DNA from: Fidelibacterota bacterium
GTDB lineage: Bacteria; Fidelibacterota; Fidelibacteria; Fidelibacterales; Fidelibacteraceae
Length of the DNA stretch: 32,710 bases
Assembly (NCBI GenBank): GCA_030156395.1
Contig: JASGMP010000003.1
Coordinates: 1-32,710, forward strand
Direction of reading: 5' to 3'
In this document: positions 1 to 9,564 of the stretch, in pieces
How positions within the stretch are numbered: the first letter of the stretch is position 1
Layout of the letters: each line of letters begins with the position of its first letter
Notes under the pieces: model-generated
The model's database searches: none
The model's input: only the letters and a program-made list of their open reading frames with translations
Told to the model about the DNA's origin: nothing
Position numbers and translations under genes: made by a program

Positions 1-2259
1 GCCGACATAACCGATCTCATTCATCATGCCGAGTTGGACTACGGGGATATGCATCTCAAATCGGATACGATTCGGGTGGATTGGAACGCGGAGATGCTCT
101 ATGCGCTACCGCAGAAAACCGATAGCGGATTTGTCAGTATTCCTGAATTCATTCAGGGCACGGCGGAACCGATGTATGGAGAAGCTTTGTATTACAACTT
201 TCGAACCCGGCGTGGAAGGGCCGTCTACGGTTCAACAACCCTGGAAGATGGTTTCTATACCGGGCGGCAAATCCAGAAACGGGAAGACAAACCTTTTTAT
301 ATAGACTATGCCCGTTACACCACTTGCAACCTAAAGGAGAATCCTCATTACTGGATTGAATCCCGGCGCATGAAACTAATTCCCAACAAAGTGGTGATTG
401 CCAAACCCCTGGTTCTCCGGATTATGAATATCCCTGTTTTTTACCTTCCTTTCGGTGTTTACCCTGATAAAAAGGGCCGACGGCACAGCGGATGGTTCAT
501 GCCGACCTTCGGGACATCCAACATATCGGGTTGGTATTTGAAAGGCGCCGGCTATTACTGGGCTCCCAACGATTATATGGACACAAAAATTCAGATTGAC
601 TTTTTCGATTTGCAGGGAATCAAAATCAACAACACAACCCGTTATGCCCTAAGATACAAACTGAATGGACAGATCCGGACCAGTTATAACAACAATTTTC
701 TGGCAGACCGTCCACAGGTACGGTATGACATCGCCTTGAACCACCAGCAAACCCTGGGACAATCCTCCAATCTCAATATTTCCGGTTCCTTTACCAATGA
801 CCGGTCTTATTATCAGCAAACAGGCATCGAACTGGATGAGCGGCTGAACCAGAAACTTATTTCAAATGCTACCTATTCTACACGGATTGGGGAGATGGGA
901 CTCTCCATGAATGCGTCCCGGACAGAAGATCTCATTACAGGAAACATCCAATCCTCCGTCCCTCAGATATCCCTCTCCAAAAGCACAAGCCAGATTTTTA
1001 AGAAATCAAAGGCAACAGATCCTGAGCGCTGGTATCACACTCTTACTTATAACTACTCAACGAATTTTCAAAATCGCTATTCCCACACACTGCAAAACGA
1101 TTCCACATTTCTGGATGACCAACGAAACAGAATGATTCATCAGGGAAATATATCATTGAATCATAAATTTTTTAATTGGCTGACAACTTCTCCCGGGCTC
1201 AACATTCAGGAAGGATGGGTTTTTGAATATAAAACACCCCAGCTTTCAAATAATGGAAGAGTCCTTCTGGATAGTACAGGCCACATAATCCTGGAAGATC
1301 AAAAGGCTTTTAAACGCCGGGCTGTTTACTCAGCAAATCTTCGTCTTTCCTCTAAATTCTACGGAATTTTCTATGTTCGTGCCGGCCGTTTCCAGGCTCT
1401 CAGGCATGTCATCAGCCCGTCTGTAAGCTTTGCTTTTACACCGGATATTTCCAAAAACCCGGATTATGTCTTCCAGGGGACAGATACTTTAGGCAATCCG
1501 GTGACTTATGATTATTTTTCATCAACTCTTTTAGGAAAAACCCCCTCCAGAGATTCCCGAACCATGAACTGGTCTGTCGGTAACCAGTTCTCCGCAAAAT
1601 TTTCCAATAAAACAAATCCTGAAAAATTTAATAAATATGATTTTTTAACTTTGAATTTGAACGGAAATTATGACTTTAATGCCGACTCTCTCAAATGGAG
1701 TCCTGTCAATATTTCCTACAGAGCATCCCGTTTACCCGGGAATCTTCAGTTCAACGGAAATATTCGCATGGATCCCTATCGGTATGATACCATCAATGAC
1801 CGGCGAATCAATGATTTTGAAACCATTCCCAGACTTACTCATTTCAGTTTTGACACAGGCTTTCAGTTCAACGAAAAAGCGAAGGGGGACACAACGGACA
1901 CCCGACGTAACGAGGGTATTTCAGATTGGCAGGCCCAGATAAGTGTGCGGTATAACTACTCGGCAACAAACCCGGACAAAACCAGCCAAAACCTCACGTT
2001 AAATACCCGTTTTTCAGCTAATCTCAGTCCGAACTGGTTCCTGGATTATACCCTGAACATCAATGTGATCAACCAAAAAATCACGTATCAATATATTTCA
2101 TTAAAACGGGATCTCCACTGTTGGGAGATGAGTCTGAATTGGACACCCACATCATATGTAAAGAGTTTTTACCTTCGAGTTAACGTAAAATCATCTGTTT
2201 TAAGTGATGCCTTGAAACTGGAAAAAAGGGAAGGACGACAAGCCAATGTCTGGAGATAA
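1..2259 (+). CDS. lptD: LPS-assembly outer-membrane protein LptD (5' truncated by the window edge)
   Basis: This is the C-terminal 752 residues of an LptD/OstA (Imp) family protein, which inserts LPS into the outer leaflet of the outer membrane together with LptE. The frame is open from base 1 without a start, so the signal peptide and most of the N-terminal OstA (beta-jellyroll) domain lie outside the window. The visible N-terminal stretch (LDYGDMHLKSDTIRVDW) is the end of that domain. The family hallmark around IPVFYLPFGVYP, then RRHSGWFMPTFG and YYWAPNDYMD, is seen at about residues 140-200. The rest is a long run of amphipathic beta-strands typical of the barrel. The end, with LHCWEMSLNWTP and an LRVNVKSS-like last strand, resembles Bacteroidota-type LptD. 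The stop overlaps the next gene by 14 nt, which suggests translational coupling. Identity is secure; the N-terminus is unseen. Confidence 0.92.
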   Translation, partial: ADITDLIHHAELDYGDMHLKSDTIRVDWNAEMLYALPQKTDSGFVSIPEFIQGTAEPMYGEALYYNFRTRRGRAVYGSTTLEDGFYTGRQIQKREDKPFYIDYARYTTCNLKENPHYWIESRRMKLIPNKVVIAKPLVLRIMNIPVFYLPFGVYPDKKGRRHSGWFMPTFGTSNISGWYLKGAGYYWAPNDYMDTKIQIDFFDLQGIKINNTTRYALRYKLNGQIRTSYNNNFLADRPQVRYDIALNHQQTLGQSSNLNISGSFTNDRSYYQQTGIELDERLNQKLISNATYSTRIGEMGLSMNASRTEDLITGNIQSSVPQISLSKSTSQIFKKSKATDPERWYHTLTYNYSTNFQNRYSHTLQNDSTFLDDQRNRMIHQGNISLNHKFFNWLTTSPGLNIQEGWVFEYKTPQLSNNGRVLLDSTGHIILEDQKAFKRRAVYSANLRLSSKFYGIFYVRAGRFQALRHVISPSVSFAFTPDISKNPDYVFQGTDTLGNPVTYDYFSSTLLGKTPSRDSRTMNWSVGNQFSAKFSNKTNPEKFNKYDFLTLNLNGNYDFNADSLKWSPVNISYRASRLPGNLQFNGNIRMDPYRYDTINDRRINDFETIPRLTHFSFDTGFQFNEKAKGDTTDTRRNEGISDWQAQISVRYNYSATNPDKTSQNLTLNTRFSANLSPNWFLDYTLNINVINQKITYQYISLKRDLHCWEMSLNWTPTSYVKSFYLRVNVKSSVLSDALKLEKREGRQANVWR

Positions 2260-3490
2260 AACCATCATTATCCGTCCATATCAACATGATCGGGATTTTT
2301 CCGATATCCACCGGATATGGGAAGAATCGGGTTGGATGGAATGTGAAAACGAAGAAGCTATGGCACTTTTCCTGGGAAAAGCACGAACCACCGTAGGCGA
2401 GGTGAACGGACACGCAGAATCCATGGTTTCCACTTTTTCAGGAGAATTGTTGCATGGTCATTCAACCCTGAATCTTTCGGTTGTGGGTGCCGTGCTTACG
2501 GGATTTGTGTCCCGGAAACTTACACTGGCCCGGAAAATTACAGCACTTCGTTTGTCAGAAGAAGCAGTTCGGGGAGCCCATATAAGTACGCTGGGAATGT
2601 TTGAACAGGGATTTTATAACACCTTGGGCTTCGGAAATGCCGGATATCTACACATTGTAACATTCCAGCCGGCTTCCCTGAGAAAACTGCCATCTTACGG
2701 GACACCTGTCCGCCTTACGGTTGAAGATGTTGAAGAGATTCACGAAAACCGGCGGCGTCACCTGCCATCCCACGGGAGAGTTCTTCTGCCGAAATTCCAC
2801 ACACATGCTGAGCTTCTGTGGAAAAAAACCGGTTTTGGCCTGGGCTTCAGGAATGCACAAGGCAGACTGACACACCATCTTTGGTTAACCGGAAAAGGGA
2901 AAGAAAAGGGCCCCTTTAAAGTAGAATGGATGGCTTACGAAACCAAAGAACAGCTAATTGAACTCTTATCCCTTCTTCGAAGCATGGGAGATCAGATTCA
3001 TTCGATAACCCTTCTTGAACCGCCTCATGTGCACATTCAGGATTTTCTGGAAAGACCTTTTTATCACCATTCCATCACTCAGAATTCTCCGCACCAGGCT
3101 GCCATGAAAGCCATCTCAGTTTCCCAGATCCGAATTCTAAATCTGGAAGAAACGTTACAGCGCACGCATCTGACATGTCCCGATTTCGATTTCAACCTGA
3201 AGCTGATGGATCCGGTGGAATCCTTTTTACCGGAGAATTCTGACTGGCGGGGATGCGGGGGGCAATATCGGGTGCACCTGGGGAAAAACTGCAGAGCAGA
3301 TACAGGGAAAAAAGATCCTGATCTGCCAACCCTGGTTTGTTCAATCAATGCTTTTTCACGCATGTGGCTTGGCGTTCGCCCTGCCTCAGTTCTTCAGGTA
3401 AGTGAAATCCTGGAAGGAGATTCTTCACTCATTTCCCGCCTGGATCATGCCTTTAACCTGCCAACACCTCATTTCAACTGGGAGTTTTAA
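2246..3490 (+). CDS. Eis-like GNAT-family N-acetyltransferase
   Basis: The 414-residue protein resembles the Eis/COG4552 family: an N-terminal GNAT acetyltransferase domain, a second GNAT-like part and a C-terminal sterol-carrier-like domain. The acetyl-CoA-binding region is seen around residues 80-135, with GAVLTGFVSRKLTLARKIT followed by GAHISTLGMFEQGFYNTLGFG. The latter matches the Eis segment carrying the catalytic tyrosine. The chain ends in Trp-Glu-Phe; in mycobacterial Eis the C-terminal carboxylate of a terminal Phe acts as catalytic base, so the ending fits an active enzyme. The acetyl-group acceptor cannot be told from sequence; known Eis proteins acetylate aminoglycosides and lysines. 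The ATG lies inside the end of lptD (14-nt overlap). The stop abuts the next start directly. Family is likely, substrate unknown. Confidence 0.75.
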   Translation: MSGDKTIIIRPYQHDRDFSDIHRIWEESGWMECENEEAMALFLGKARTTVGEVNGHAESMVSTFSGELLHGHSTLNLSVVGAVLTGFVSRKLTLARKITALRLSEEAVRGAHISTLGMFEQGFYNTLGFGNAGYLHIVTFQPASLRKLPSYGTPVRLTVEDVEEIHENRRRHLPSHGRVLLPKFHTHAELLWKKTGFGLGFRNAQGRLTHHLWLTGKGKEKGPFKVEWMAYETKEQLIELLSLLRSMGDQIHSITLLEPPHVHIQDFLERPFYHHSITQNSPHQAAMKAISVSQIRILNLEETLQRTHLTCPDFDFNLKLMDPVESFLPENSDWRGCGGQYRVHLGKNCRADTGKKDPDLPTLVCSINAFSRMWLGVRPASVLQVSEILEGDSSLISRLDHAFNLPTPHFNWEF

Positions 3491-4171
3491 ATGATTTCCA
3501 AACCAATTCTCACCGTCCCCTTTAGGCACATCAGAAAATTGGAGTGGCTGTTGGATCCTCAGAACTGGGAAAAGGTATCATCGGTAAAACTGCGGGAGAT
3601 CCGCCCCGAAAGCAGTGATCATATCCCTCATGTAGAAGTCCGCCTGTTCCGGGATCATCAGGCGTTGTATGGAAAATTTTCTGTCTACGACCGCTATGTC
3701 CGCTGTGTACAGGATGGTTACCAGGCAAAGGTCAGCAAGGACAGTTGTGTGGAATTTTTTTTGAAACCCGCTGCTTCCAAGGGATATTTTAATTTTGAAT
3801 TCAGTTGCGGCGGAAATCTGCTCTGCTACTATATCCGGAATCCACAAAAAAAAGACGGGAAACGCATTGATTACGACATCCTTTCGTGGGAAGAACTGGC
3901 TATGGTACGCCGGCAAAGTACTCTTCCTCCTCGCATTCCCGAGGAAATCACAACCCCCCTTCTTTGGGAACTTGCTTTTCTCATTCCCCTTGATCTGATT
4001 CAACGATACACACCTTTGTCCCAGAATATATTCACTAAAATCTGGAGGGCTAATTTTTATAAATGCGGGGATGAAACATCTCATCCCCATTGGATCAGTT
4101 GGACGCCTTTACCTGAGAAAAATTTTCACAGACCTGATGCCTTCGGGTATTTGCAATTTGAAAATCCTTAA
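3491..4171 (+). CDS. CBM9-like carbohydrate-binding-fold protein
   Basis: The 226-residue protein matches the carbohydrate-binding-module family 9-like fold (PF06452 type). The conserved core is visible: LYGKFSVYDRYVRC at about 58-71, KDSCVEFFLKP at about 79-89, then GYFNFEFSCGGN at about 94-105, an SxLPPRIPEEI segment near 145, and the IPLDLI strand near 167. No signal peptide or membrane segment is seen, so it is predicted to be cytoplasmic, unlike CBM9 domains of secreted glycosidases. It is the third gene of the lptD run, starting at the base after the stop of the Eis-like gene. Its stop overlaps by 4 nt the stop of the convergent penicillin-binding protein gene. Ligand and role are unknown. 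The fold assignment is fairly sure; a sugar-related role is inference. Confidence 0.7.
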   Translation: MISKPILTVPFRHIRKLEWLLDPQNWEKVSSVKLREIRPESSDHIPHVEVRLFRDHQALYGKFSVYDRYVRCVQDGYQAKVSKDSCVEFFLKPAASKGYFNFEFSCGGNLLCYYIRNPQKKDGKRIDYDILSWEELAMVRRQSTLPPRIPEEITTPLLWELAFLIPLDLIQRYTPLSQNIFTKIWRANFYKCGDETSHPHWISWTPLPEKNFHRPDAFGYLQFENP

Positions 4172-6282
4172 AAATCCACTCCCCGGCTTGAACGGGAACT
4201 GTTTTTGCCATGGACGGTACATCGTGTTTTAGGCGCATATCGGACATTAAAAATTTCGGTCGTTGTGGGACAATATTCAGTGGGAAGTTTCTTTGTTTCG
4301 GAACAGATTTCAATGGAGCGAACACCGGGAGGCATGATAAAATCTTTCACAGGCAATTTCAATTCATCATAGGTCTTTTTCATAAAAGTGGCCCAAATCG
4401 GTAGAGCAGCCACGGCCCCGGCTTGTCCTTCACCCAAAGAGACACGGGGATCATCCACACCCACCCAGGTACCGGCACATAGATTCTTTGTAAATCCCAC
4501 AAACAGGGCATCGGTAAAATTTTGTGTTGTTCCGGTTTTCCCACCGGCAGGGACACCGGTAAACTGGTATTTCCATCGGATGCTGCCACCTGTTCCCGCA
4601 TCCACAACAGTACGCAGCATGTCCGTCATAATATAAGCTGTCTCGCGGCTCAGGACCTCGCGGGTATCCCGGGGACTACGGTATACTTCGTGTCCATTTC
4701 TATCCAGGACCCGTGTGATCGCAAAAGGTTTATTCCACACACCCTGATTGGGGAAAACGGCATAAGCAGCCACCAGTTCGGATAAGCGTGTAGGGGATGT
4801 CCCCAAAGAAATAGATTCAACAGCATCAATAGGGGTTGTAAGTCCCATTTTCCGGGCATAATCCCTAACAACAGCAGGCGTCACCTTTTGAGCCCAGCGG
4901 ATTGATACGAGATTCGTTGACCATTGGATGCCTTCTCGCATTGTCATGAGCCCGCCGGTTTTGCCGTTGTAGTTGGTGGGTGTCCATCGGGTCCCGTTCG
5001 CCTCAATAATGACTACCGGCTGATTCAATACCTGATCAGACGGTGAAAAACCATTATCTACGGCAGCTGTATAGACAAAGGGCTTAAAAATAGATCCAGG
5101 TTGCCGTTCGGCCTGGATGGCGCGGTTAAATTTGCTTTCTTCAAAATCCCGGCCGCCAATCATAACTAAAATGGCGCCGTTTTCCGGATCAATGGCGAAG
5201 AAACTACCCTGAACCACACGCTGACGTTTAGGGAGCAGATGAAACAGAGAATCGTTGGAGAGATGAGCTACACTATCAGCCGGAATCCCCAGTAACGCAA
5301 TCATCTCTTCACGGTTGGCCAACAATCGACGATCCAGTTTTTTCTGTTGATAACGCAAATGGTTCTGAAGGGCTTCCTCAGCAATCAACTGCATCCGGCT
5401 ATTCAATGTTGTATATATTTCCAGTCCGTCCCGGTAAATGTTGATGTTGTAACGATCACCCAGATCCGATATTTCCTGCCGAACATACTCCGTAAAATAC
5501 GGGGCAATCCCCAGGGTTTCACCCCCGGGTGCCACCGATGTGTTTTGATTTAAGGCATTGGCATAGTCCCATTTACTGATTTTACCGGTGACTGCCATAT
5601 TCCGCAGGACCAGATTCCGCCGCTGGATGGCCACATCAGGATAATGGATCGGCGTAAAGCGAGCAGGGGCAGGAAGTAATCCAATCAACATGGCCCCTTC
5701 ATCCAGGTTTAAATTTTGGACATCCTTGTTGAAGTAAAGTTTGGCCGCTGCCTGTATGCCGTACGTTCCATGGCCAAAGTGAACAGAATTCAAGTACATT
5801 TCTAGAATTTCATCTTTTGTATAGGTCTGTTCAATATGAATGGCAATAATCAATTCTTTCAGCTTACGAATATAGCTCCGTTCAAGATTCAGGTGAAGTG
5901 TCCGGGCAAGCTGTTGTGTGATGGTAGAGGCCCCGCCGTATCCCACAATAAAGGCTTTGACAGTCCGCTTTACATTCATCCCCCAGTGATCATAAAAGTC
6001 CCTGTCTTCCGTTGCCAACAGGGCATCCACAACATAGGACGGGATTTCTTCAAGGGGAATAAGAACCCGCCTCTGTGTGTAAAATTCCTTAAGAATTGTC
6101 CCGTCCGAAGCATATACCCGGGAAATAAGTTCTGGTTCAAAACGTTCAAGCTCTTCCAGGCTTGGCAAATCCCGCCCCAGATAAAAATACCCCCCCAAAA
6201 GGACAAATAAGCCGAACAACATGACCAATAATGAATAGATGAAGTATCGATATATTAATTTCTTCGTTGATATTTTCTTCAT
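4168..6282 (-). CDS. mrcA: Penicillin-binding protein 1A (class A, bifunctional transglycosylase/transpeptidase)
   Basis: This bifunctional peptidoglycan synthase polymerises lipid II and cross-links the strands on the outer face of the inner membrane. One N-terminal membrane anchor (about 10-36) is followed by a glycosyltransferase-51 domain with the catalytic Glu in ATEDRDFYDHWG (about 92) and STITQQLAR (about 119-127). The transpeptidase domain has SIFK (nucleophile Ser about 397), STN (about 455-457) and KTGT (about 582-585), so both active sites are intact. A C-terminal tail with three cysteines (ICSETK, EYCPTT, TRCTVH) is usual for PBP1A. ATG at 6282 was chosen; a TTG two codons upstream (6288) has closer spacing to an AGG and is an alternative. 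The gene follows the helicase gene on the same strand with a 59-nt gap, so co-transcription is likely. Length, 704 residues, is normal. Confidence 0.93.
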   Translation of the reverse strand: MKKISTKKLIYRYFIYSLLVMLFGLFVLLGGYFYLGRDLPSLEELERFEPELISRVYASDGTILKEFYTQRRVLIPLEEIPSYVVDALLATEDRDFYDHWGMNVKRTVKAFIVGYGGASTITQQLARTLHLNLERSYIRKLKELIIAIHIEQTYTKDEILEMYLNSVHFGHGTYGIQAAAKLYFNKDVQNLNLDEGAMLIGLLPAPARFTPIHYPDVAIQRRNLVLRNMAVTGKISKWDYANALNQNTSVAPGGETLGIAPYFTEYVRQEISDLGDRYNINIYRDGLEIYTTLNSRMQLIAEEALQNHLRYQQKKLDRRLLANREEMIALLGIPADSVAHLSNDSLFHLLPKRQRVVQGSFFAIDPENGAILVMIGGRDFEESKFNRAIQAERQPGSIFKPFVYTAAVDNGFSPSDQVLNQPVVIIEANGTRWTPTNYNGKTGGLMTMREGIQWSTNLVSIRWAQKVTPAVVRDYARKMGLTTPIDAVESISLGTSPTRLSELVAAYAVFPNQGVWNKPFAITRVLDRNGHEVYRSPRDTREVLSRETAYIMTDMLRTVVDAGTGGSIRWKYQFTGVPAGGKTGTTQNFTDALFVGFTKNLCAGTWVGVDDPRVSLGEGQAGAVAALPIWATFMKKTYDELKLPVKDFIMPPGVRSIEICSETKKLPTEYCPTTTEIFNVRYAPKTRCTVHGKNSSRSSRGVDF

Positions 6283-6341
6283 AAACAAATATACCTGAAT
6301 TCCAATTTAATCCCAACGGTTTGAATAAACTTTTGTTCCGT

Positions 6342-8288
6342 TTATATGCTTCCTTTCAGATAGAGGTCCTGATCATCCTCAGCTATTCCATGGCAAGTTA
6401 AAAGCTGTGAAAGATGTCTTTTCCGCGGGGGAAGACACCCCTTATCCGACTCAAATAACTTCAATACATCTTCAATAATGGATTCTTTCAGGGGAAAAAG
6501 CAGCATGCGGATTTCATCTTCCGTCACAAGGGCTTCAAGGATTTTTCGGTAAGGTTTCCTGCCTATACCATTCAAAAACCACCGTGGAAGCCTTTCCTCC
6601 AGGATTTTCAGCCGCTGCTGACCCACCAATTTCCGGGCTTTCTTCGCCCTGATGAAAAGCCCGGGGAAATGCTTTAACGTCAAATCATCCCCCTCTACGG
6701 GAAGTTCTTTTCTGAAGGCAGATGTTGCCGTCCAAAGACCCGGAAGCATTTCACGTACCAGACCATTTTTTTCACCATGATTTAGAATGCAGCGAATGAT
6801 GGATCGGTGTTTGAAATGGAATCCATCCATATAAAACCGGTGTGTATCAAACCAGGCATAAAGCTGTCGCGCCAAAACCATTTCATTTTTTAAATCATTT
6901 TTCATGACAAGATAATCAGTTTTCAAATCGTCCGGAGACCACGGCAGGCATACATCGCATCCACCACAGTTTTTCAGGGAAGATGCTTCATCAAAATAAT
7001 CCAGAATAGCTTTTCTCCGGCAACGATTTTCCAATACATACCCCTTCATTTTTTCAAATTTCTCAATCTGAAGTGATGCATATAATTTCAGCTGTTTCAA
7101 ATCTTCTCGGATACGATATATATTTATTTCATCGTGGTATAACATCTCAGATAAATATCGTGTCATATATTCCGGCAGGTTTTCCGGGATGCAGCCTTTC
7201 GTAAGAGCATCTTCAAGTATGATGGGATCCCAGGAGGCATGGCGGGACAGAAAAAATTCCTGAATCTCCTGGTCTTCGGGTGTATATAAAAGAATACAAT
7301 AAGCATCCTGTCGATCCCGTCCTGCCCGGCCAGCCTCCTGATAGTAATTCTCCAAATTTCCGGGGACTTGATAGTGGATGACAAAACGGACATTCTCCTT
7401 GTCTATTCCCATACCAAAAGCATTTGTGGCAACTATAAGCGGTTTACGCCCGGAAATCCAATCCGCCTGTGATTTCTTTCGGATATGAGGAGAAAGTCCG
7501 GCATGATACATGCAGGGATCAGCACCCCACATCCTGAGCAAAGTGTGTATTTGTTCCACATCCTTCCGGGTGGAACAGTAAATAGCACCGGTACCCTTCA
7601 TTCCCCTTAAAATCTGTTTTAAAGCATTGCGTTTGGTCAGGGAATTTTTAAATGAATACGCCATATATTTCAGATTCGGCCGGTCAAAAGTTGCTTTTAA
7701 CACCAGGGCCTTTTCCCATCCTAAAGACCTTTTCATATCTTCAATCGTTTCTCGTGTGGCGGACCCGGTAAAAGCTGCCTTATACGGAATCGCATAATGG
7801 TGCACAAAAGGACCGATTTCCATGTAGGATGGTCTGAAATCATGTCCCCACTGGGAAATACAGTGGGCTTCATCAATGGCAATGAAGTAAGGTGGATAGC
7901 TTTCCATGGCATGATTCAGAGATTTGGACGGCAATTGTTCTGGTGCAATAAAAAGGATTTGATACTCTCCCCTGGCAAGACACCGTAATCGGGATTTTTT
8001 TTCCTCCTCATCCAGAACGGAAGAAATATAGGTTCCGGAAATTCCCAATTCCAGAACCCGTTTTACCTGATCTTCCATCAATGCAACCAAAGGTGTGATC
8101 ACCAGGGTGAGCCGCCCAATCAACAAGGCAGGCAATTGGAAACAGAGGGATTTTCCCCCGCCTGTTGCCAGCACCGCAATCACATTTTTTTCCTCCAGAA
8201 TGCCTTCAATAATTTCACGCTGAAGAGGCCTGAAACCGGGAAGATGAAAACGCTCTTTCAGTGTTTTCTCCAAAAAATCCACATCCAT
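6342..8288 (-). CDS. recQ: RecQ-family ATP-dependent DNA helicase
   Basis: This is a superfamily 2, 3'-5' DNA helicase for recombination and fork repair. The 648-residue chain carries the RecQ motif 0 region (FRPLQREII), Walker A ATGGGKS (41-47), the DEAH box DEAHCISQWGHDF (139-151), motif III GSATRET, motif V with GMGIDKENVRFVIHY, and motif VI with the arginine finger in QEAGRAGRD. A RecQ zinc-binding module follows, with cysteines in NRCRRK and NCGGCDVC at about 410-450. After this, the C-terminal 200 residues do not show a clear winged-helix plus HRDC arrangement, and no HRDC domain is recognisable. The ATG follows an AT-rich leader without an evident Shine-Dalgarno sequence. The start is divergent from the antiporter-like gene, 106 nt away. 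The helicase call is firm; orthology to E. coli RecQ is less so because of the C-terminus. Confidence 0.88.
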   Translation of the reverse strand: MDVDFLEKTLKERFHLPGFRPLQREIIEGILEEKNVIAVLATGGGKSLCFQLPALLIGRLTLVITPLVALMEDQVKRVLELGISGTYISSVLDEEEKKSRLRCLARGEYQILFIAPEQLPSKSLNHAMESYPPYFIAIDEAHCISQWGHDFRPSYMEIGPFVHHYAIPYKAAFTGSATRETIEDMKRSLGWEKALVLKATFDRPNLKYMAYSFKNSLTKRNALKQILRGMKGTGAIYCSTRKDVEQIHTLLRMWGADPCMYHAGLSPHIRKKSQADWISGRKPLIVATNAFGMGIDKENVRFVIHYQVPGNLENYYQEAGRAGRDRQDAYCILLYTPEDQEIQEFFLSRHASWDPIILEDALTKGCIPENLPEYMTRYLSEMLYHDEINIYRIREDLKQLKLYASLQIEKFEKMKGYVLENRCRRKAILDYFDEASSLKNCGGCDVCLPWSPDDLKTDYLVMKNDLKNEMVLARQLYAWFDTHRFYMDGFHFKHRSIIRCILNHGEKNGLVREMLPGLWTATSAFRKELPVEGDDLTLKHFPGLFIRAKKARKLVGQQRLKILEERLPRWFLNGIGRKPYRKILEALVTEDEIRMLLFPLKESIIEDVLKLFESDKGCLPPRKRHLSQLLTCHGIAEDDQDLYLKGSI

Positions 8289-8394
8289 AAAATAAAAAAA
8301 CCGTCCAACAAATTAAACTTTATTCATTCTTTCCTATATTATCTGTTTTGAATATTCACATTGCAGGCCTGAACGCAGTTAGATAAATTTATGT

Positions 8395-9564
8395 ATGGGA
8401 ACACCTTTCATCTTATCTATTATTTTTCTCCTGGTTTTACTTTTCCTCAGAGTGTTCTGTGTTCGCATTGAAGCAACCCGTGAAATTTTCAGGGAGCTTG
8501 TGATCATCTCCATTCCCTTTATAGCTGGTGTTTATGTGGGCGTTTCGGGACTGGATCTGATGACAGACGCATTAACGGTTCAAATTCTGCCGCTACTGGA
8601 ATTCTGTCTGGGTTTTCAGGGATTGTACTGGGGATTGTTTTTTGGATTCCGGGATATCCGATATTTCGATGTGAATGTCAAACGGTTTGCAGTCCTCCAC
8701 TTTTTTTTCATGTTTACAGGAATTCTGGCGGCGTCCTATATACTTCTTTATCTGGCTCATTTCCCGGCCTGGGAAATTTTGATCGGCGGGATCTATCTTT
8801 CCCTTGCCCTGACCCAGATTTCTTCCGCTTCCCTGTTGTTTTTAAAAAAATTCAAAAAATACTCATCTTCATTTGCTTTTCTTTTCAAAACGGTATCGGG
8901 TTTAAGTGGGCTTTTTACCATAATCCTTTTTGGAATCCTTTCGCCCATGGGAATCAGTTCCTCGATGCCCCATTTTATTCTGAACCTGGTGGCTCAGGTA
9001 CTGATTGCCCTGATAACCGGACGCCTGGTGTATATGGGAATCAAGAAAGCCAGTCAGGGTGAGGGAATGCTCATCTGGCTTTTAAGTCTTTTGCTCATCA
9101 ATTCGGGAATGTCCTACTTTTTTGGTTTTAATCCTTTGCTGATGAATCTGGTGTCGGGGATGGCCATCTCGTCAGGCGGATTCCGGAAACAGCAGATTCA
9201 GGATACCCTGAAACCGCTGGTACGTCCGGTGATTTTGTTCCTTCTCTTTTATACGGGCCTTTCCCTTAAACTACATCCCTGGCTTACGCCAGCCGTTGTT
9301 GCCGGTCTGATGTTGCTCCGCTTTATTCTGAATCGCTGGTCTTTCCGTCGCTTTTTTACGAAACAGATCCTGCAGGTGGAAGAGATCCGGCCCATTCTCA
9401 CATCTCTTATCCCGCTGGGAGTCTTGACTCCGGCTATTGCAGTTCATCTCCATTTGATCTCTTCATCTGCCTGTTCAGAAATTATTTCAGGTTGCCTCGG
9501 CCTTGCATATATTACCGGATATGCTCTCATGATCCTGCTGGTTCAGTGGGAGGTCCGACGATGA
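8395..9564 (+). CDS. Antiporter-like polytopic membrane protein (Kef/CPA-type fold, first of a pair)
   Basis: This 389-residue inner-membrane protein has about ten or more hydrophobic segments across its whole length. Together with its downstream neighbour it resembles monovalent cation:proton antiporters (CPA superfamily), though the similarity here is weak. Visible parallels are the late glycine-rich segment GFNPLLMNLVSGMAISSG and the following PVILFLLFYTGLSLKL, equivalent to the LLFLFAGLxL-type helix of Kef proteins. The segment aligned with the ion-binding helix (about 164-180, FKTVSGLSGLFTIILFG) lacks the Asp pair or Asn-Asp expected for exchange. ATG at 8395 lacks a good Shine-Dalgarno; another ATG at 8391 is in a different frame. 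The stop overlaps the next start as ATGA. Transport activity is uncertain; the family assignment rests partly on the neighbour. Confidence 0.55.
   Translation: MGTPFILSIIFLLVLLFLRVFCVRIEATREIFRELVIISIPFIAGVYVGVSGLDLMTDALTVQILPLLEFCLGFQGLYWGLFFGFRDIRYFDVNVKRFAVLHFFFMFTGILAASYILLYLAHFPAWEILIGGIYLSLALTQISSASLLFLKKFKKYSSSFAFLFKTVSGLSGLFTIILFGILSPMGISSSMPHFILNLVAQVLIALITGRLVYMGIKKASQGEGMLIWLLSLLLINSGMSYFFGFNPLLMNLVSGMAISSGGFRKQQIQDTLKPLVRPVILFLLFYTGLSLKLHPWLTPAVVAGLMLLRFILNRWSFRRFFTKQILQVEEIRPILTSLIPLGVLTPAIAVHLHLISSSACSEIISGCLGLAYITGYALMILLVQWEVRR

Noticed and set aside
3578-4090. 170-residue open frame on the minus strand
   Set aside because: It is opposite the CBM9-like gene, which has clear conserved motifs; no motif or ribosome site supports the antisense frame.
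8391-8393. ATG just before the first antiporter-like gene
   Set aside because: It is in a different frame from the 389-residue protein and leads nowhere.
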